A stretch of DNA of 64,000 bases, taken from Crocinitomicaceae bacterium (GTDB taxonomy: Bacteria; Bacteroidota; Bacteroidia; Flavobacteriales_D; Crocinitomicaceae). Each line of letters begins with the position of its first letter. Position 1 is the first letter of the stretch. Made by a program: the position numbers and the translations under genes. Positions 8,001 to 16,352 of the stretch are shown one piece after another. The notes under the pieces are model-generated. The model had not been told where the DNA came from. It did no database searches and was given only the letters and a program-made list of their open reading frames with translations. The stretch spans positions 558,001-622,000 of the forward strand of contig JAJTCM010000002.1 of the NCBI GenBank assembly GCA_021325675.1, read 5' to 3'.

Positions 8001-9875
8001 ACAACCCCATTTTTAGATTTTTCGCCTACAAATATCATCTGTTCGAATGAACCAATTCTTTTAACTGCAATTCATGGTGGTACAGCTGCTATAAACTGGC
8101 ATTCGCCTTTATCGTCCAATTTTGATACGATTACTGTAAATCAGGCAGGAACTTACGCTTGTGACGTTACACAATGCGGTGTAACGGTCACTGACAGTGT
8201 AACTTTAATAGATGGCAGCTTTGATTTAAATATACAGGCATCATCCGTAAGTATTTGTTATGGTGACACGGTTTCTATTCATGTAAACCCAGGGTTGAAT
8301 TTTTATGAGTGGTCCAATGGAACCTTTAATCAATCCGAAATTTCTGCAAGTGAAGGCGGGTGGTATTCCGTATTAGCAATTAATAATTATGGCTGCACAA
8401 CTACTGACAGCATCGAGATTACTGTTTCCATCGAATCTTTTCCTCCTGTTATCAGCGACACCTTTGTCTGCCAGGGAGGAAATATTGACCTGGTTTACGA
8501 ATCTGAATTTGATTTTGGCTGGTACCATCACCCAAACGACGCAAGCCCTTTTTCGGGCCAGGATACGGTTTCATTGACAGCTTTAATGTCAGATACAACA
8601 CTTTATATTGCGCATAACAGCGTGAATTGCCCCCTGAATTTTACGGAAGTTTTCGTGGAAGCGCTTTTGCCGCTTACTCCTCCCGAAATTTTTGGCGACA
8701 CAACCGTTTGTGAAGGTGAAGCAGCCGTTTTTGAAGTGGATCCGATAACTAACGGCAGCTATTTTTGGGTGTACGACGGCGATACGATTTCAAACATCCC
8801 AACGGTTACCGTACCCGATATAACAGAAAATTCGGCCCTCGTATTTCATATTGCGATGGAAGACGGCTGCACCGAAACTGAAAATTCAATCGCTTTTACC
8901 GTGAAATTTGCTTCGCCTATCGCTATTGATATTACCAGCGACACCTTGTGTTACGGAGAAACGCTTTATGCGACAGCGTCCGGCAGCGGCAATGTGCAGT
9001 TTACCTGGACGGACGGCAGCTCCACATGGAACGGGCCAAACCTGGCGGTAAGCTATTTCGATCTGTATTCGGATGAAGTCACTGTTTATGGCGTGAATGC
9101 TGACGACTGCCGCTCGGAAGTTTTATCGCTCGCACTCACCAAATCGCCGGACGCCAACTTGCAGCTGAGCATGGATACTGTTACTTGTTTGGGCAATGAT
9201 CTTACCTTGAGCGCTGCCGATTCTTTGGGACAAATCACCTGGACCTTGCCGGACGGATCTTCGGAAGAAAGCTATGAGCTCATACTGGAATCGCTTGCAA
9301 AAAGCGATCAGGGACTGTATATCGCCAGCTTTGTCAACAACTACAAGTGTACTGTGAGCGATACGTTGACGGTGCAGGTGCACAATCTCCCGGTTTTCAG
9401 CTTCGCACGGGATACGATCCTTTGCTCGGAAGATGTATTTGATCTCCATTTGCCTGACCTGGATTACAATTTCGTGTGGCATACCGGCAGCACGGATTCC
9501 CTTTTCACACCGGAGGGCGGAGCGGTTGCTTTATCGGCCATCGATTCCAATTTATGCGTGTTTTCCGATACGGTCAATGTCCTGCTGGTGGATTGCTCCG
9601 GGCAGGCGACCAACGTCATAACGGCCAATAACGATGGTGTAAACGACTATTTTACCATTTTCAATGCTGAATATTCTTATGACAATTGCATTATCATCTT
9701 AAACCGCTGGGGAAATGTGGTTTACGAACAGCAATACTATCGCAACAGCTTTAATGGCAACACAGCCGGGGGTGACAAGCTCTCTGACGGCGTCTATTAC
9801 TTCCTGTATTACAAAGACTGCAGCCTGAAAAAGGAAATTACCCACCAGGGGTATTTTCACATCATCAGCGAGTAA
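5073..9875 (+). CDS. Giant T9SS type B cargo protein with beta-propeller repeats
   Basis: A 1600-residue secreted protein. A 20-residue signal peptide ends SAYSQ. Residues about 25-430 form repeated units with the pattern D..NNIY/ITG.F....F/G, then IFLAKYDTNGN..W, which is the SBBP beta-propeller repeat. Residues about 480-1510 contain repeated Ig/SprB-like segments, each opening with a Cys and a tryptophan or tyrosine core. The last 87 residues (NVITANNDGVNDYF, then LNRWGNVVYE, then DGVYYFLYY) are the gliding-associated type B T9SS sorting domain, so the protein should be exported and held at the cell surface or in a matrix. Adhesion is inferred. The base composition changes strongly inside the gene near 8.4-8.6 kb. 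Confidence 0.93.
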   Translation: MKLSALFTCFFLCVFSAYSQDVWIANSTSDATAESMDVVLDNEGNSYITGYISGDAEFQDIQIDITTGYSEIIVAKIDPDGNYLWTKKFGGNQSDKGLKIALTSTNEIIITGTFFGSITFGTTELNSANNSKDIFLAKLTNNGDVIWARSDGGNLGDNVYGLSVDNQNNIITTGQFEGSATYGSQTFTSTINPDTDLPSFDIFLAKYDTNGNPLWAKSSQAEYDDRGLSVDCDNQNNIYLSGQFSDTINFFGLTIDNNINSAGFVSKFDAAGNRLWFDKLAAGQVIAYDIEVDNQQNIVVTGDFLGQLVVWANESLNLLSNPYSKKIFVVKLSPSGNYIWGRANGSESEVSSRTVTVDDLNNIYIGGYFRCNFDEYRDSTGTSHFQSAGFKDIFVSKFSPSGALLWKRQAGGQKEEACWGIDLKEADNPVITGSYATGLYFPFVWNSTVNITNIENQIYGDWSCSFNSFVSYVYVFGDESINFFTAKMISSNSSLYSYYHNTFGTEYGFEDSIPMRIYPDVDSVDFCKQFSDGAHLGTHTSYCLGPLYQGLWNNGTGALNYVDDNENDGLYIVNINRIDGCSSFSDSIYIDYHELPEIPDLTDDHNVNDSTNVYHNLEVCAPDTLNFWFTNLLPENTYSLRSHSPFISTPFNDDTLFSYSSSNIFSIEVTSAFGCVSGESFRYRQQLPFDSILLYLKLVDEFDNNDSIQICKNDPIFVWALDSISNPGGIFEKFQVPKANFSWMVTRNGNISDFITLNYDDLTDTVRVDIGPDSSGWYVVSYHVDLGYPNMMCFDTIGYNVIDSFYVDVKDNPQIELLGDELLCPDTYNILYITDSLTDIGWSHWDINFNDLGNSSILWTSSDGDSVQVNESGYYRVRGNFQYEEVACSAGDIVLITEKEPPLVFMDPIDGIICPQDSVLLSLSKQGLSYEWLGPEGFAISANDSVYGHVEGFYSCIFTDSSGCQLLTNQAEIREYTTPFLDFSPTNIICSNEPILLTAIHGGTAAINWHSPLSSNFDTITVNQAGTYACDVTQCGVTVTDSVTLIDGSFDLNIQASSVSICYGDTVSIHVNPGLNFYEWSNGTFNQSEISASEGGWYSVLAINNYGCTTTDSIEITVSIESFPPVISDTFVCQGGNIDLVYESEFDFGWYHHPNDASPFSGQDTVSLTALMSDTTLYIAHNSVNCPLNFTEVFVEALLPLTPPEIFGDTTVCEGEAAVFEVDPITNGSYFWVYDGDTISNIPTVTVPDITENSALVFHIAMEDGCTETENSIAFTVKFASPIAIDITSDTLCYGETLYATASGSGNVQFTWTDGSSTWNGPNLAVSYFDLYSDEVTVYGVNADDCRSEVLSLALTKSPDANLQLSMDTVTCLGNDLTLSAADSLGQITWTLPDGSSEESYELILESLAKSDQGLYIASFVNNYKCTVSDTLTVQVHNLPVFSFARDTILCSEDVFDLHLPDLDYNFVWHTGSTDSLFTPEGGAVALSAIDSNLCVFSDTVNVLLVDCSGQATNVITANNDGVNDYFTIFNAEYSYDNCIIILNRWGNVVYEQQYYRNSFNGNTAGGDKLSDGVYYFLYYKDCSLKKEITHQGYFHIISE

Positions 9876-10964
9876 CTATTTCTGAAAAAAAGACGGGCTT
9901 TTCTCTTCGAGCTCAACAACGTATTTCTTCAGGTTCTGCTCATCGGATTTGTTGAGGATCATCAGCATGTTGTCGGATTCCACTACGATATGGTTATCCA
10001 GCCCTTCGATCAGCGCAAGCTTATCCGCAGGCAGGTTAACGATGCAATTGCTGGAGTTAATCATGTGCACATTGCTTCCAACCACGGCGTTTGCGTTGAA
10101 ATCCTTCGGAATATGCGTGTAAAGGCTTCCCCAGGTCCCGAGGTCCGACCAGTCGAAATTCGCCAGGACAACATCTACGTTTTTGGCGTTTTCCATCACG
10201 GCGTAATCGATGGAGATATCTTCACAAAGCTCAAAACATTCATTGATGCTTTCCTGTTCTTTCTCCGTGTTATAAAAACCGCGGTCAACGGAAAAGAGCT
10301 CGTGCAGCTTCGGTACAAATTTGCGCAGGGCGTTGAGGATCGTTTCAGCTTTCCAGATAAAAATCCCGGAATTCCAGTAGTAATTTCCTGAACGGAGGAA
10401 AATTTCAGCCAGCTCTTTATCCGGCTTTTCGCGGAAGTGTTTTACTTCTTTGATATGTCCGCCAATGAGGTCGTCCGTATTCTGAAATTCAATATATCCG
10501 TAACCTGTATCAGGGCGTGTCGGTTTGATACCAAGCGTCACCAAACTGTTTTTTTCTTCCGCCTGCTGAATGGCGATCCGGATATTTTCCGCAAAACGGT
10601 CTTCCTTCAGGATCAGGTGATCGGACGGAGCGATGGTCAGCACCGCGTTCGGGTTCAGGTTATAGATTTTAGAGGCTGCATAAGCAATACATGGCGCCGT
10701 GTTTTTACGTTTCGGCTCCGTGAGGATTTGCGAGCGGCTGATTTGCGGCAATTGTTCGGCCACAATATCAGCATAACCTGCGTTGGTAACGATGTAAATA
10801 TTTTCTTTCGGTGCAATGCGCTCCAGGCGTTCAAAAGTCATTTGCAGCAGGGTTTTCCCTAATCCGAGGATATCTAAAAACTGTTTTGGTTTTTGTGGTG
10901 TCGACATCGGCCAGAAACGGCTTCCAATTCCGCCGGCCATAATAATAGCGTAATTATTTTCCAT
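9876..10964 (-). CDS. manC: Mannose-1-phosphate guanylyltransferase
   Basis: A 362-residue nucleotidyltransferase that makes GDP-mannose from GTP and mannose 1-phosphate, feeding polysaccharide and O-antigen synthesis. The N-terminal GGIGSRFWPMSTPQKPKQF (residues 11-29) is the pyrophosphorylase signature, followed by LTEPKRKNTAPC and the GYGYIEF region typical of ManC. The length fits a single-domain enzyme without the isomerase half found in bifunctional ManC/AlgA. Its stop codon directly abuts that of the convergent T9SS gene. The sprT-like gene lies 12 bases upstream on the same strand, so the two are probably co-transcribed. Confidence 0.93.
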   Translation of the reverse strand: MENNYAIIMAGGIGSRFWPMSTPQKPKQFLDILGLGKTLLQMTFERLERIAPKENIYIVTNAGYADIVAEQLPQISRSQILTEPKRKNTAPCIAYAASKIYNLNPNAVLTIAPSDHLILKEDRFAENIRIAIQQAEEKNSLVTLGIKPTRPDTGYGYIEFQNTDDLIGGHIKEVKHFREKPDKELAEIFLRSGNYYWNSGIFIWKAETILNALRKFVPKLHELFSVDRGFYNTEKEQESINECFELCEDISIDYAVMENAKNVDVVLANFDWSDLGTWGSLYTHIPKDFNANAVVGSNVHMINSSNCIVNLPADKLALIEGLDNHIVVESDNMLMILNKSDEQNLKKYVVELEEKSPSFFQK

Positions 10965-10976
10965 AATTTTTCGTTG

Positions 10977-11606
10977 TTAGTCGTCGTGCCGCTCTACTTC
11001 AGATAAAGCGTGCACCAGGTATTTTCTTTTGGTTATTAAATCTTCGCAAAGATAACGTTTTCTGCGTAATTCCCCTTTCATAAATTGTTTGCCCTGTAAA
11101 ATAAAAATGCTGTTCCGCGGCAGGCTTTCCAGGAAAACGGTATCAGAAACTTTGCTGTCGTAATTTTTCAAAACACGCATCAGGCCTATGTCTGAACAGG
11201 ATGAAGCTTTGGTGTTGATCAGTGAGTTCATCAGCGCCTGAACGATATCCGCAGGGAGCAGCTTGCTGTCGATCGCCGGCAGGAGCAGTTTCCGGTATTC
11301 ATTCTTCCATTCTTCCCCATGCGGCTTAATGCGGTGCCCGAAAGCAACAAAAGCTTTGAGATGGGCAAACTCGTGCAGGGTTGTGATGAGAAACGAATAC
11401 GGGTTCAGGTTTCCGTTAACCGTGATCTGGTGGCGTTCCCCGTTAAGCCCGGCGCGAAAATCACCCAGCTTGGTGTTCCGCGGCTTCACGATTTTAAAAG
11501 AGACGGGTTCGGCAAAAACAAGGTCGGCAACCATTTCTTCAAAGCCCGCAGGCAGAAATGATTTCAATTGCTCACTTACCTTTAACTTTTTCTCTTGCCG
11601 TGTCAT
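10977..11606 (-). CDS. SprT-like zinc metalloprotease-fold protein
   Basis: A 209-residue protein with the SprT-like domain. HEFAH at residues 78-82 is the zinc-binding HExxH motif, and HGEEWK (96-101) supplies the third histidine. The C-terminal half is basic and hydrophobic and may bind nucleic acid, as in SprT and Spartan proteins, but this is not visible as a named motif. Flavobacterial relatives are usually annotated only as SprT-like. It sits upstream of manC with a 12-base gap. Substrate is unknown. Confidence 0.85.
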   Translation of the reverse strand: MTRQEKKLKVSEQLKSFLPAGFEEMVADLVFAEPVSFKIVKPRNTKLGDFRAGLNGERHQITVNGNLNPYSFLITTLHEFAHLKAFVAFGHRIKPHGEEWKNEYRKLLLPAIDSKLLPADIVQALMNSLINTKASSCSDIGLMRVLKNYDSKVSDTVFLESLPRNSIFILQGKQFMKGELRRKRYLCEDLITKRKYLVHALSEVERHDD

Positions 11607-11703
11607 TCCTGACCATAAAATTAAAAATTATAAACCGAATGGGAAAAAATCGGGCAAAAAATAAAAATATGCTTAATTTAGCACTCACAGTAGAATTGGG
11701 TCC

Positions 11704-12447
11704 ATGAGATTAATCGGTCAGATCGGGAAATATTTTATCATGCTTTGGGTGGTTTTCTCGAAGCCTGAGAAATTTAGAGTTTTCTGGAGACGTACGTTCG
11801 ATGAAATCCAGCTTATCGGGATCAATTCCCTGCCAATTGTAGCTTTGATGTCCGTCTTTATGGGAGGTGTAATTGCCCTGCAAACCGCTTCCAATATGGA
11901 TACACCCTGGCTTCCTGAATACACGATCGGTTACATTACCCGTTCCAGTACGATCCTCGAATTTTCACCAACAATCATTTCCCTGATCCTCGCCGGTAAG
12001 GTCGGGTCAAACGTTTCTTCCGAAATCGGCATGATGCGGGTTACCGAGCAAATCGATGCGCTTGAAATCATGGGTGTGAACTCGCTCACTTACCTCGTTT
12101 TGCCGAAATTGACCGCTGCAATTGTCTTTTTCCCTGTTTTAATAGTTTTTTCCATGGGACTGAGTATTTTCGGCGGCTGGGTTGCACTGATCCTTTCCGG
12201 GCTTTCCTCCACTGATTCTTACGTATTCGGGATCCGCTCCTTTTTCAAGATGGGTGATATTACTTACGCCCTTTCCAAAACGGTCGTTTTCGGCTTCCTC
12301 ATCGTTTCCATCGCTTCGTATTACGGATATTATACCAAGGGCGGCGCCATAGATGTGGGGAAATCTTCCACCCAGGCCGTTGTAAGCAGCTCCATCGCGA
12401 TCCTGCTGGCGAATTTCTTCATCACTCAAATGTTCCTGTTGAAATGA
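11704..12447 (+). CDS. MlaE-family ABC transporter permease
   Basis: A 247-residue inner-membrane permease with five or six hydrophobic segments. QIDALEIMGVNSLTYLVLPK (residues 119-138) is the MlaE signature that contacts the ATPase. The family moves phospholipids between the inner and outer membranes with an MCE-domain substrate-binding protein; no MCE (MlaD) gene follows here. The stop codon overlaps the ATPase start by four bases (ATGA), so the two are translated together. Confidence 0.93.
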   Translation: MRLIGQIGKYFIMLWVVFSKPEKFRVFWRRTFDEIQLIGINSLPIVALMSVFMGGVIALQTASNMDTPWLPEYTIGYITRSSTILEFSPTIISLILAGKVGSNVSSEIGMMRVTEQIDALEIMGVNSLTYLVLPKLTAAIVFFPVLIVFSMGLSIFGGWVALILSGLSSTDSYVFGIRSFFKMGDITYALSKTVVFGFLIVSIASYYGYYTKGGAIDVGKSSTQAVVSSSIAILLANFFITQMFLLK

Positions 12448-13205
12448 TAGAAGTTATCGGCATCAATAAAACTTTTGGCGACCATCACGTTTTGAAAGAT
12501 GTTTCGGGTCGTTTTGAGCAAGGAAAAGTGAACCTGATTATCGGTGCATCCGGACAGGGAAAATCGGTGCTTGCCAAGTCAATCGTCGGCCTGCACGAAG
12601 TGGATAATGGAGAAATTCTTTATCACGGTGAAAACATTGTCCTGATGACCAATTACCAGCGCCGGGAGCTCCGCAAGGAAATCGGGATGCTGTTCCAGGG
12701 TTCTGCCCTTTTCGATTCCATGACCGTGGAGCAAAACATCATGTTCCCGCTCACGATGTTTTCCAAGATGAGCAAAAAAGAAATGCTCGACCGCGTGAAT
12801 TTTTGTTTGGAGCGCGTAAACCTATCCGGAAGAAACAAGTTGTACCCGGCGGAATGCAGCGGCGGGATGCAGAAACGGATTGCGATTGCCCGCGCCATTG
12901 CCATGAACCCCAAATACTTGTTCTGCGATGAGCCAAACTCAGGGCTTGACCCGCAAACTTCCATCCTGATCGACAACCTCATCCGGGAAATCACCTATGA
13001 ATTCAATACAACTACGATCGTTATTACCCACGATATGAACTCCGTAATCGAAATCGGTGATAACATCAATTTTATTTACGAGGGGAAAAACTGGTGGCAG
13101 GGAGATTCCAAATCCATTATCCAGACCAATAACCCGGAAGTGGTGAATTTCGTGTTTGCTTCCGAATTCATGAAAAAGATCCGTGAGAATTTACGGGCGA
13201 TTTAA
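12444..13205 (+). CDS. MlaF-family ABC transporter ATP-binding protein
   Basis: A 253-residue ATPase partner of the preceding MlaE-like permease. Walker A GASGQGKS is at residues 34-41, the signature CSGGMQKR at 138-145, and Walker B YLFCDEPNSGLD at about 158-169. The Cys in the signature motif and in Walker B is unusual but tolerated in this family. Overlap with the permease gene shows coupling. Together they would power retrograde or anterograde lipid transport across the periplasm; the missing MCE component is presumably elsewhere. Confidence 0.93.
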   Translation: MIEVIGINKTFGDHHVLKDVSGRFEQGKVNLIIGASGQGKSVLAKSIVGLHEVDNGEILYHGENIVLMTNYQRRELRKEIGMLFQGSALFDSMTVEQNIMFPLTMFSKMSKKEMLDRVNFCLERVNLSGRNKLYPAECSGGMQKRIAIARAIAMNPKYLFCDEPNSGLDPQTSILIDNLIREITYEFNTTTIVITHDMNSVIEIGDNINFIYEGKNWWQGDSKSIIQTNNPEVVNFVFASEFMKKIRENLRAI

Positions 13206-13217
13206 TCCTGTCCTAAC

Positions 13218-14561
13218 TCAAAAACTCCTCAAAAACCCGCTGATCAATTTAACCAGGTCGTTGTATTCATTGAAAGACAACGCTTCGTACGTATCGAACA
13301 CATCGTGGTAATTTTTGTTGGGGCCCATAGTATAAATGAAAAAAGCCGGGAACCCCTTTTCGCTGAACCAGTAATGATCTGAATTGGCCGCTTTTCCGCG
13401 TTTTTTTACCTGGGCGAGTAATTTATGCTGTTCGTTGACTGCGTTTAGCTTCTCAAATAATTCAGGAAATTCTGTGGCATTTACAACGGTGATCCCATCT
13501 TCACCGCTTCCCATGATGTCGAGGTTGAGCACAAAATGCAGGCGCTTTTCCTTAACCAAAGGGTGATCGACGTAGTATTTTGAGCCGAGCAAGCCCGCTT
13601 CCTCTCCTGCAAAAGCGATAAAAACAACATTGAACTTGAGCGGCCCTCTCTTGAATTCATCCGCCAGGGCAAAAAGCATGGAAGTCCCGCTCGCATTATC
13701 GTTGCCGCCCGGGAAATACGTTTCGCTTCCCATTCCACCGAGATGATCGTAATGCGCTGTGATAAACAGGGTTTTCTTTGTCCGTTTTTTCGCCGGCAAA
13801 CATGCCAGGACATTACGTGCGTTGTGCTGCTTTTTTAAAACAGCCGTAATTTTCGTTTGCAGCAGAGCTTCTTTTTCAAATGCGGAACCGTGAATTTTCA
13901 CCAAAGCAAAAGGCAATTGTTCATCTGCTACGGAAAACGTGAATTTCTCGTCTGTGATAAGCATAACGTGGATCATTCGCGCTAAAGCGTCCTGGAGCGA
14001 ACGCATTTCTTTGAGCGAATCGCCCTTCATATTGCGGGTATCGATGACGAGGCTGTTCCATGATTTTTCACCGCGTATATCATAGAGTAGCTTTTTCATG
14101 TATTCTTCATCAAAAACTTCCTTTTCCGTGAGGAGCCTGTACCTCCAGCTTCCGTGCATGGAACCGGACGCCGGATCAATGAGATAATCAACCCCAGGCT
14201 GCAGGATTTTTTCATCGAATTTGATTTCCATCTCGGCCGGGAAAGTATTGACATCAAAGGAAAAAGACTGGAACCAGGAACCTTTTATTTTCTTCAGCCC
14301 GCGCTTTTCAAATTCCGAAGCCAGGTATTCAGCCGCCAGCGAATCGCCGTTTTTGATGTAGCCGCGGCCAAAGTATTTCTCAGAGCAAAGCTCCTGCGTG
14401 ATTTGGCGGCCGGTTTCGACCTGGGAAAAGGAAAAGAAAGATGAAAATACCAGGAGCGCAAGAATGATAATTGCCACCTCTTTCTGTCCACCTTCAGGAA
14501 GGAAAGTCCGTTTTTCACCCTTTGGAGTTGGATTAAGGGGAAGGGTTCCTGATCTTGTCAT
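13218..14561 (-). CDS. M28-family zinc peptidase, secreted
   Basis: A metallopeptidase with an intact M28 zinc site: His270 (HYDHLGG), Asp288 (GNDNASG), Glu320/Glu321 (AGEEAGLLGS), Asp348 (NLDIMG) and a late His near 427 (YHDVF). These are the residues of aminopeptidases and glutaminyl-cyclase-like members that act on periplasmic or extracellular peptides. The start is uncertain. The ATG at 14561 puts about 28 polar residues before the hydrophobic signal segment; a GTG at 14477 would instead give a compact signal peptide ending FSFSQ. The convergent MlaF-like gene ends 12 bases away. Numbering uses the ATG start. Confidence 0.9.
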   Translation of the reverse strand: MTRSGTLPLNPTPKGEKRTFLPEGGQKEVAIIILALLVFSSFFSFSQVETGRQITQELCSEKYFGRGYIKNGDSLAAEYLASEFEKRGLKKIKGSWFQSFSFDVNTFPAEMEIKFDEKILQPGVDYLIDPASGSMHGSWRYRLLTEKEVFDEEYMKKLLYDIRGEKSWNSLVIDTRNMKGDSLKEMRSLQDALARMIHVMLITDEKFTFSVADEQLPFALVKIHGSAFEKEALLQTKITAVLKKQHNARNVLACLPAKKRTKKTLFITAHYDHLGGMGSETYFPGGNDNASGTSMLFALADEFKRGPLKFNVVFIAFAGEEAGLLGSKYYVDHPLVKEKRLHFVLNLDIMGSGEDGITVVNATEFPELFEKLNAVNEQHKLLAQVKKRGKAANSDHYWFSEKGFPAFFIYTMGPNKNYHDVFDTYEALSFNEYNDLVKLISGFLRSF

Positions 14562-14576
14562 CAAAACACAAGTTTA

Positions 14577-16292
14577 TTAAAACTTAAACGTCACGCCACC
14601 CATTACCTGGAAGCCCTGCACCGGGTAATTGTACCAGCGCTTGTAACGCTGTGCCGCCAGGTTGTTGAACTGCAGGAAAGCGCTCAGCCTTTGGGAATAC
14701 AAATATTCTGCGCCGAGGTTCAGGTCAGTGATAAAACCGAGCTTTTTGGCAAACTGGAGGTTTTCCACGCGGTCACTCTCAGCTTCGGTGTACACTTGGG
14801 CATAACGTCCTCCTTCAAGGTTAGCATCCAGCTGCACGGATAAATTATCCATCACTTTGTAATATCCGCGGGCTACCACCTGGATTTGCGGCAGGTTCCA
14901 GGCATAAATGTAATTTTTGGTCATATAGGAGTAAAACGTCCCAATACCCTCGATCTTGAGCTTTTCCGAAGACTGGTAAATCAGGGATCCCTGTATGCTG
15001 GCGATGTTCATGTCTTCATACACCACATTGAAGCGGTTGCCGCCGGAGAAAAGCGTATCTGTTACAAAAAGCGCCTTATCTTTTACGACCCCAAAACGGG
15101 CATTCGCATTGAACATAATCGTGTTGGAAAGCGTTCCCTTGATCCCCAGGCTCGTATTGATAACCTGGTATTCGTTCTCCAGCGGAATATTCGACAGGAT
15201 AAACTCGTTCTGGCCGGCCAGCGATTTGAAGGTATTTTGCACCAGTCCACCCTTGATTTCCAGGTAAGGGATCAAAATGTCATCAAACATAGAATATTTC
15301 AGCTCGATATCCGGAGCTATGTAAATCGTGCCTTTTCCGAAATGGGAATTGACGTTCAGGTTCGCACCGAACTTCACTTTCAGCCTGTTATTTTGCGCGT
15401 AAGTTGTAATGTTGGGAGCCAAGCGGAAAATTAAATCAACCGGGGTATCCGCCAGGGAGTAATCTTTCTTTCCCGTACCGTCAATCCTGTTATATTGGTT
15501 CATTATCAATTCTACATCCGCCGATACGATTTCTTTCCTCAGTTTATACCAGGCCGTTCCGTGGAGGTTCACGTAATTTTCGCGGGCATGGTACAGGGAA
15601 TCAAAAGACGGCTGCTTATCCTGGGAATAATTGTATTTCAGGCCTGCGCTGTAATTGAAGGTCAAGCTGTCCTTTTTGTGCTTGCTGTATAAAAAAGACA
15701 TTCCGAAGTCACTGAAACGCTGGGCTATACTGTCTTTCGGAGCGTCTTCACGTGCAAAGCCGTAGTGGTGCAGCCCCATTGAGTTGAAGTGCATACGGCC
15801 GTCAACGCTGTATTTATTTTCATTCAGGGTAGCCGCCAGGTTAAGCTGCGTGCGATCAAACTGCGCCGGTGCATAACCCGGGATAGAACCAAAAGAGCTC
15901 AAATGCTTCAGGTGGGCGCCGTACACGAGCTTGCGTGAGCGGACACTGTTGTAAAACACTTCGGCCAGTGGCATAAATTTGCTTCCCACACCCACGCGCA
16001 CGTAACCGGGATAAATGTCCGGAAGCTTATCAACAAGCTTGATTTTAGCCGCCTTGATCGTATCCAGCGCAAAAGCGGTTTCGTATTTCAGGGAAAGCAG
16101 CGGGTATTGGATTTCGGAATACGGGATCACCGTATCGATCAGCTTAGGCTGCTTGCTCAGGCGGTAGGCCGGCTCGATCTCCCGGTTTCCTGCCACTTCC
16201 AGGTTAACTTCCTGTGAGAAGCTTACAAAGCTCAGCAGGAGAGCAAAAAGCGCTGAAACCAACCTTTTATAAAATGTGTCTTGACTAAACAT
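14577..16292 (-). CDS. Outer-membrane beta-barrel protein, TonB-receptor-like, no plug seen
   Basis: A 571-residue secreted protein with a signal peptide ending FVSFSQ. Most of the length is beta-rich, with alternating aromatic and polar strands and an aromatic C-terminus (VTFKF) typical of outer-membrane barrels that use the BAM machine. I see no plug domain and no TonB box. It is 60 bases downstream of the large TPR gene and almost certainly in one operon with it. I recall such TPR/barrel pairs from flavobacteria, but the function is unknown to me. Confidence 0.78.
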   Translation of the reverse strand: MFSQDTFYKRLVSALFALLLSFVSFSQEVNLEVAGNREIEPAYRLSKQPKLIDTVIPYSEIQYPLLSLKYETAFALDTIKAAKIKLVDKLPDIYPGYVRVGVGSKFMPLAEVFYNSVRSRKLVYGAHLKHLSSFGSIPGYAPAQFDRTQLNLAATLNENKYSVDGRMHFNSMGLHHYGFAREDAPKDSIAQRFSDFGMSFLYSKHKKDSLTFNYSAGLKYNYSQDKQPSFDSLYHARENYVNLHGTAWYKLRKEIVSADVELIMNQYNRIDGTGKKDYSLADTPVDLIFRLAPNITTYAQNNRLKVKFGANLNVNSHFGKGTIYIAPDIELKYSMFDDILIPYLEIKGGLVQNTFKSLAGQNEFILSNIPLENEYQVINTSLGIKGTLSNTIMFNANARFGVVKDKALFVTDTLFSGGNRFNVVYEDMNIASIQGSLIYQSSEKLKIEGIGTFYSYMTKNYIYAWNLPQIQVVARGYYKVMDNLSVQLDANLEGGRYAQVYTEAESDRVENLQFAKKLGFITDLNLGAEYLYSQRLSAFLQFNNLAAQRYKRWYNYPVQGFQVMGGVTFKF

Positions 16293-16352
16293 ATATTCGT
16301 TCTAATTATATTTTCTCCAACCGCGCTAACGCTTGTTTTATCAATAGCTGCG

